Below, piece after piece: positions 56,719 to 64,000 of a stretch of DNA of 64,000 nt. A program made the position numbers and the translations under genes. The notes under the pieces are model-generated. The model saw only the letters and a program-made list of their open reading frames with translations, was not told where the DNA came from and did not search any database. Every line of letters starts with the position of its first letter. Position 1 is the stretch's first letter. Origin of the DNA: Alcaligenaceae bacterium (GTDB lineage Bacteria > Pseudomonadota > Gammaproteobacteria > Burkholderiales > Burkholderiaceae_B); contig JACCES010000012.1 of the NCBI GenBank assembly GCA_013416455.1, forward strand, positions 1-64,000, given 5' to 3'.

Positions 56719-57120
56719 ATGGCAAAAGCATCCAGTGGCGGCGCTTCGCGCGTACGCAAAAAGGTCAAGAAGAGTGTTTCCGACGGCATCGCGCACGTCC
56801 ACGCTTCTTTCAACAACACTATCATCACCATCACCGACCGTCAGGGCAACACCCTGTCGTGGGCGACGGCAGGCGGCGCAGGCTTCAAGGGCTCGCGCAA
56901 ATCCACGCCGTTCGCGGCGCAGGTTGCCGCCGAGGCGGCGGGTCGCCAGGCCATGGAATATGGCATCAAGACGCTCGACGTGCGTGTCAAGGGCCCCGGC
57001 CCCGGCCGCGAATCGTCGATCCGCTCTCTGAACGCGCTGGGCATCAAGATCACCAGCATTTCGGACGTGACGCCCGTGCCGCACAACGGCTGCCGTCCGC
57101 CCAAGCGTCGTCGCATCTAA
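56719..57120 (+). CDS. rpsK: 30S ribosomal protein S11
   Basis: 133 aa. [20 protein letters not shown] and the C-terminal [18 protein letters not shown] are diagnostic. Platform protein next to the E site. Confidence 0.98.
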   Translation: MAKASSGGASRVRKKVKKSVSDGIAHVHASFNNTIITITDRQGNTLSWATAGGAGFKGSRKSTPFAAQVAAEAAGRQAMEYGIKTLDVRVKGPGPGRESSIRSLNALGIKITSISDVTPVPHNGCRPPKRRRI

Positions 57121-57131
57121 GGGGAAGCATC

Positions 57132-57755
57132 TTGGCACGTTATATTGGACCTAAGTGCAAGCTCTCGCGTCGCGAGGGTACTGATCTCTTTCTGAAGAGC
57201 GCCCGCCGCTCGCTGGATTCGAAGTGCAAGTTCGAATCCAAGCCCGGCCAGCATGGCCGCACCTCCGGCGCGCGTACTTCGGATTTCGGCCTGCAGCTGC
57301 GCGAAAAGCAGAAGCTCAAGCGCATGTACGGCGTACTGGAAAAGCAGTTCCGCAAGTACTTCGCCGAAGCCGACCGCCGCCGTGGCAACACCGGTGAAAC
57401 GCTGATCCAGCTGCTCGAATCGCGCCTGGACAACGTCGTTTACCGCATGGGCTTCGGTTCCACGCGCGCCGAGGCGCGCCAGCTGGTGAACCACCGCGCC
57501 ATCGAAGTGAACGGCCGCACCGCCGACATCGCTTCCATGCTGCTGAAGTCCGGCGACGTGGTTTCCGTCCGCGAGAAATCCAAGGGCCAGCTGCGCATCA
57601 AGGAATCGCTGGATCTGGCTGCCGGCCAGGGGCTGCCGCAGTGGGTCGAGGTCGACACCGGCAAGCTGACAGGCACGTTCAAGCAGGCTCCCGACCGCGC
57701 CGACGTCGCTCGCGACATCAACGAATCGATGGTCGTCGAACTTTATTCGCGTTGA
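57132..57755 (+). CDS. rpsD: 30S ribosomal protein S4
   Basis: 207 aa from a TTG at 57132 ([17 protein letters not shown] follows the start), with AAGGGGAAG upstream. No ATG or GTG gives the right N-terminus. S4 is a primary 16S-binding protein and, in E. coli, represses the alpha operon. The rare TTG start may itself limit S4 yield. The S4 RNA-binding fold ([20 protein letters not shown]) is intact. Confidence 0.96.
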   Translation: MARYIGPKCKLSRREGTDLFLKSARRSLDSKCKFESKPGQHGRTSGARTSDFGLQLREKQKLKRMYGVLEKQFRKYFAEADRRRGNTGETLIQLLESRLDNVVYRMGFGSTRAEARQLVNHRAIEVNGRTADIASMLLKSGDVVSVREKSKGQLRIKESLDLAAGQGLPQWVEVDTGKLTGTFKQAPDRADVARDINESMVVELYSR

Positions 57756-57763
57756 TCTTCAGT

Positions 57764-57849
57764 CAGCGCACAGGCCCCGTCCGGTCGGCAGGCCGGCCGG
57801 GCGGGGCCGGGAAGAATGCCGGCCTTTCCCCGAAAGGCCCCGTTCTTCC
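57764..57849 (+). promoter_or_regulatory. Two strong hairpins between rpsD and rpoA
   Basis: The 186-bp spacer holds a stem GGCCCCG…CGGGGCC (about 57771-57808) and a second two-part stem with arms GGAAGAA/TTCTTCC and GGCCTTTC/GAAAGGCC (57810-57849). No T run follows, so they are more likely attenuating or processing structures than full terminators. A weak promoter (TTGCCG, 17 bp, TGTAAC at 57884-57912) may supplement rpoA. Confidence 0.45.
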
Positions 57850-57941
57850 GAATTCGGCCCACCGCCGTCCGGCGCAGTGGGCTTTGCCGAACATCAGCCT
57901 TATCGGTGTAACGAGCCGAGGGTATTGATAAAGGAATATAC

Positions 57942-58925
57942 ATGTCCCAGGGTTTTCTGAAACCACGATCCATCGAAGTCGAACCGGTGGGAAAGAATCA
58001 CGCCAAAGTCGTGATGGAGCCGTTCGAACGCGGCTATGGCCACACGCTGGGCAACGCCCTGCGGCGCATTCTTCTGTCCTCCATGACGGGTTATGCCCCC
58101 ACCGAAGTCCAGATCACGGGCGTGGTGCATGAATACTCGACATTGCCCGGGGTGCGCGAAGACGTGGTCGACGTGCTGCTGAACCTCAAGGGCGTGGTCT
58201 TCAAGCTGCACAATCGCGAAGAAGTCACCCTGACGCTGCGCCGCCAGGGCACCGGTGTGGTCACGGCGGCCGACATCGACCTGCCGCATGACGTCGAGAT
58301 CGTCAACCCGGATCATGTCATCGCCACCCTGACCGAGGCCGGCAAGCTCGAAATGCAGATCAAGGTCGAGCAGGGCCGTGGCTATGTGCCCGGCAATGTG
58401 CGTGCGCTGGCCGATGACCGCGCCCACACGATCGGCCGCATTGTGCTCGACGCTTCCTACAGCCCGGTGCGCCGTGTGAGCTATGCCGTGGAAAGCGCCC
58501 GTGTCGAACAGCGTACCGACCTCGACAAGCTGATTCTCGATATCGAGACCGACGGCGTGATTTCCCCTGAAGAGTCGGTTCGTCAGGCTGCCCGCATCCT
58601 GATGGACCAGCTTTCTGTGTTCGCCGCGCTCGAAGGCGCCGACGAAGCCTACGAAACGCCCAGCGGCATCAAGCCGCAGATCGACCCCGTGCTGCTGCGT
58701 CCCGTCGACGATCTCGAACTCACCGTGCGTTCGGCCAACTGCCTCAAGGCCGAAAACATCTACTACATCGGTGATCTCATTCAGCGCACCGAGAACGAAC
58801 TGCTCAAGACGCCGAACCTGGGCCGCAAGTCGCTCAACGAAATCAAGGAAGTTCTTGCCGCGCGCGGCCTCACTCTGGGCATGAAGCTCGAGAACTGGCC
58901 CCCGCTCGGGCTGGAACGTCCCTGA
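57942..58925 (+). CDS. rpoA: DNA-directed RNA polymerase alpha subunit
   Basis: 327 aa. N-terminal dimerisation domain ([20 protein letters not shown]) and C-terminal DNA-binding domain with the activator/UP-element helix ([20 protein letters not shown]). Standard length and place. Confidence 0.98.
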   Translation: MSQGFLKPRSIEVEPVGKNHAKVVMEPFERGYGHTLGNALRRILLSSMTGYAPTEVQITGVVHEYSTLPGVREDVVDVLLNLKGVVFKLHNREEVTLTLRRQGTGVVTAADIDLPHDVEIVNPDHVIATLTEAGKLEMQIKVEQGRGYVPGNVRALADDRAHTIGRIVLDASYSPVRRVSYAVESARVEQRTDLDKLILDIETDGVISPEESVRQAARILMDQLSVFAALEGADEAYETPSGIKPQIDPVLLRPVDDLELTVRSANCLKAENIYYIGDLIQRTENELLKTPNLGRKSLNEIKEVLAARGLTLGMKLENWPPLGLERP

Positions 58926-59062
58926 TTGTTCCTCATCGCATGGGCCGCGATTCCGGGCCCATGCTAGAATTCCACCCTTTTCATTTCATCGGCCCGCAGC
59001 CCAGCTGATAGAAGAGCCGGCCAACAGGCGGGAAACCGCCGCAAGATTCAAAGGAAATCATC

Positions 59063-59446
59063 ATGCGTCATCGCAACGGCCTACGTAAACTCAATCGCAC
59101 CAGCAGCCATCGTCTGGCCATGTTCCGCAACATGGCTGTCTCGCTCATCACGCACGAAGCCATCAAGACCACCTTGCCCAAGGCCAAGGAATTGCGCCGT
59201 GTCGTCGAGCCGCTGATCACGCTCGGCAAGGAACCCACGCTGGCCAACCGCCGTCTGGCCTTTGCCCGCCTGCGCGACCGCGATGCCGTCACCAAGCTGT
59301 TCAATGAAATCGGCCCGCGCTATCAGGCCCGCAACGGCGGCTACACCCGCGTGCTGAAGATGGGCTTCCGCCAGGGCGACAACGCCCCCATGGCGTTCAT
59401 GGAACTGGTCGACCGCCCTGAAGTGGAAGAAGAAGCCGCGGAATAA
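59063..59446 (+). CDS. rplQ: 50S ribosomal protein L17
   Basis: 127 aa, [20 protein letters not shown] with a short acidic end EVEEEAAE. Last gene of the supercluster. Confidence 0.98.
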   Translation: MRHRNGLRKLNRTSSHRLAMFRNMAVSLITHEAIKTTLPKAKELRRVVEPLITLGKEPTLANRRLAFARLRDRDAVTKLFNEIGPRYQARNGGYTRVLKMGFRQGDNAPMAFMELVDRPEVEEEAAE

Positions 59447-59503
59447 GCACTGCTGCGCTGCTTGTGGCCGCCGCGCAGCAGTGCGCACGCCGGCCCTTCA
59501 AAG

Positions 59504-59535
59504 AAACCTGCCCGGGAAACCGCGCAGGTTTTTTT
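59504..59535 (+). terminator. Intrinsic terminator after rplQ
   Basis: Stem AAACCTGC / GCAGGTTT with a 12-nt loop and a following run of seven T. End of the alpha operon. Confidence 0.85.
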
Positions 59536-59565
59536 GCAGCCGGAAGTATCCCCGCAAATGCCCGC

Positions 59566-59877
59566 ATGGATATTCTTGGGCAACATTGGCCGATCGGTTC
59601 CCCGTTTTCCTTTAAGGTACGTTGGTTGTGCGAAGACGGCTCCAGCCCCTACAAAACCTGGTTTGACGGCCTGGATAGCTTGGCGGCTGCCAAAGTCACA
59701 ACCGCCAAGTTGCGACTGGGGTTCGGTCATATTTCCAGGGTGAAGTGGTTCGATGGCATTGGCGAATATGTGATCGATCGGGGGCCGGGCTATCGCATCT
59801 ATCTTGCCTTGAGCGAGTCGAGCGTGACCCGGCATTTGCCTGCGCGCTGCTCAACGAAGCAGCCACGCTATTCCTGA
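59566..59877 (+). pseudogene. Truncated RelE/HigB (Gp49, HI1419)-like toxin
   Basis: An open frame of 103 codons from the ATG at 59566. Residues of about 25-80 match phage-Gp49-type toxins ([43 protein letters not shown]). After PGYRIYLA, near 59806-59811, homology stops and the frame runs into out-of-frame antitoxin sequence until 59877. The C-terminal third of the toxin, which carries catalytic residues in the family, is gone. Most simply explained by one deletion that removed the toxin end and the antitoxin start. Confidence 0.7.
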
Positions 59878-60140
59878 ATGGCGAGGCTGAAACTGCGCGA
59901 CTCATTCTGCGTGACCTGGTCAATGCAACGTTGGGTTTTGAACAACTTGCCATTGAAACGGATCGTCCAAGCAAGAGCCTGCATCGCATGTTGTCGCGCA
60001 GGGGCAATCCAGGCATGGACAACCTGGCCGCCATTTTCGTGGCTGTACGCCGGCACTGCCGCTATTTCCGCATACAGCCTTTACACGCGCCTTGCGGCGT
60101 GCCACGGAATGGCCTGAGGGTGTGTGATCCAGCGCAATGA
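59808..60140 (+). pseudogene. Antitoxin remnant (HI1420-like HTH protein) without start
   Basis: In the next reading frame, homology begins right at the junction: [59 protein letters not shown]. This is the HTH family paired with Gp49-type toxins. The first 12 or so residues with the start codon are missing, so it is probably not translated. The end after about 60060 is unlike the family and may also be damaged. Confidence 0.65.
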
Positions 60141-60198
60141 GGTTTTTCATTGAAGAGTCTAAAATGCCAGGCAAGACAGATACTTGCACTCACTCTTC

Positions 60199-60560
60199 AT
60201 GACAGGCTCCTTTCTTTCACAGTCCTCTGACGGTCAGCCCGACGAAGTCGTCGTCGCCCTGAGCAACGCCCCGGATATCCAGCTTGCCAAGCGCATCGCC
60301 CACATGCTGGTCGAGGAATATCTGGCCGCTTGTGTGAACCTTGGTGCGCCCTGCCTGTCCATGTACATGTGGGAGGGCAGACTGGAAGGCGCCGAAGAAG
60401 TTCCGATGGTCATCAAGACGACCCGCGGGCAGGTGCCCGCGCTCATCGAGCGGCTCAGGCAGCTGCATCCCTACGAAGTACCCGAGCTCCTCGTCCTGCC
60501 CGTGCTCGGCGGGCTGCAAAGCTATATGGAGTGGGTTCGCGCCCAGGCGCGGCAGCAGCA

Positions 60561-60564
<4 letters not shown>
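60199..60564 (+). CDS. cutA: CutA1 divalent-cation tolerance protein
   Basis: 121 aa from the ATG at 60199. CutA signature: EVVVALSNAPDIQLAKRIAHM, LAACVNLGAPCLSMYMWEG, EEVPMVIKTT and HPYEVPELLVLPV. A small ferredoxin-like trimer linked to copper tolerance, with unclear biochemical role. Its stop overlaps the dsbD start (ATGA), the common cutA-dsbD pairing in proteobacteria. Confidence 0.94.

Positions 60565-64000
<3,436 letters not shown>

Overview
The window (about 64 kb, GC-rich) is a chromosomal segment of a betaproteobacterium, most likely Alcaligenaceae (the Bordetella/Achromobacter group). I infer this from the ribosomal protein sequences, infA placed between secY and rpmJ, and the type of metabolic genes; I did not run a search. 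Its backbone is the tuf-S10-spc-alpha ribosomal supercluster: tuf (3' end), rpsJ, then rplC-D-W-B-rpsS-rplV-rpsC-rplP-rpmC-rpsQ, then rplN-X-E-rpsN-H-rplF-R-rpsE-rpmD-rplO-secY-infA-rpmJ-rpsM-K-D-rpoA-rplQ. It is followed by a decayed toxin-antitoxin remnant, cutA, dsbD, hemB and the 3' part of engB.

This normally continuous array is broken twice. Between rpsJ and rplC lie about 4.5 kb with a glycine-betaine-type ABC transporter (a substrate-binding/permease fusion plus an ATPase) and a guanine deaminase. Between rpsQ and rplN, the S10/spc junction, lie about 40.8 kb of accessory genes. Each break has an intrinsic terminator after the upstream ribosomal gene and a sigma70-like promoter before the next one.

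The 40.8-kb block has three parts. (1) 9.86-20.96 kb: a minus-strand acyl-CoA operon (split B12-dependent mutase, acyl-CoA ligase, thiolase, MeaB-type GTPase) diverging from an Lrp/AsnC regulator across a 17-bp inverted repeat. Next to it is a second minus-strand operon (TauD-type dioxygenase, SnoaL-like protein, FAH-family hydrolase, MDR oxidoreductase) diverging from a LysR regulator and interrupted by a MITE-like element. (2) 20.98-31.62 kb: a diguanylate cyclase, then beta-oxidation genes fadD, fadB, fadA and fadE and an aldehyde dehydrogenase, all on the minus strand. (3) 31.99-50.17 kb: a complete plus-strand Lap-type surface adhesion system. It consists of a TolC-like outer-membrane protein, a 79-aa protein, a type I secretion ATPase and adaptor, a LuxR-type regulator, a giant adhesin of about 2,990 residues, a LapG-type periplasmic protease and a LapD-type degenerate GGDEF/EAL receptor.

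The adhesin is the most unusual object here. Just over half of it (residues 202-1720) is an Asp-Ala dipeptide repeat of about 760 units with only three substitutions, although the codons vary freely at silent positions. It carries a LapA-like N-terminal retention module with a TAAT (not TAAG) di-alanine site. I see no RTX repeats at its C-terminus. After the repeat come two copies of an unrecognised module of about 290 residues, a possible lectin-like domain and an acidic tail. The LuxR gene and the adhesin gene share a 22-bp promoter motif at the same distance from a -10 box, which suggests co-regulation.
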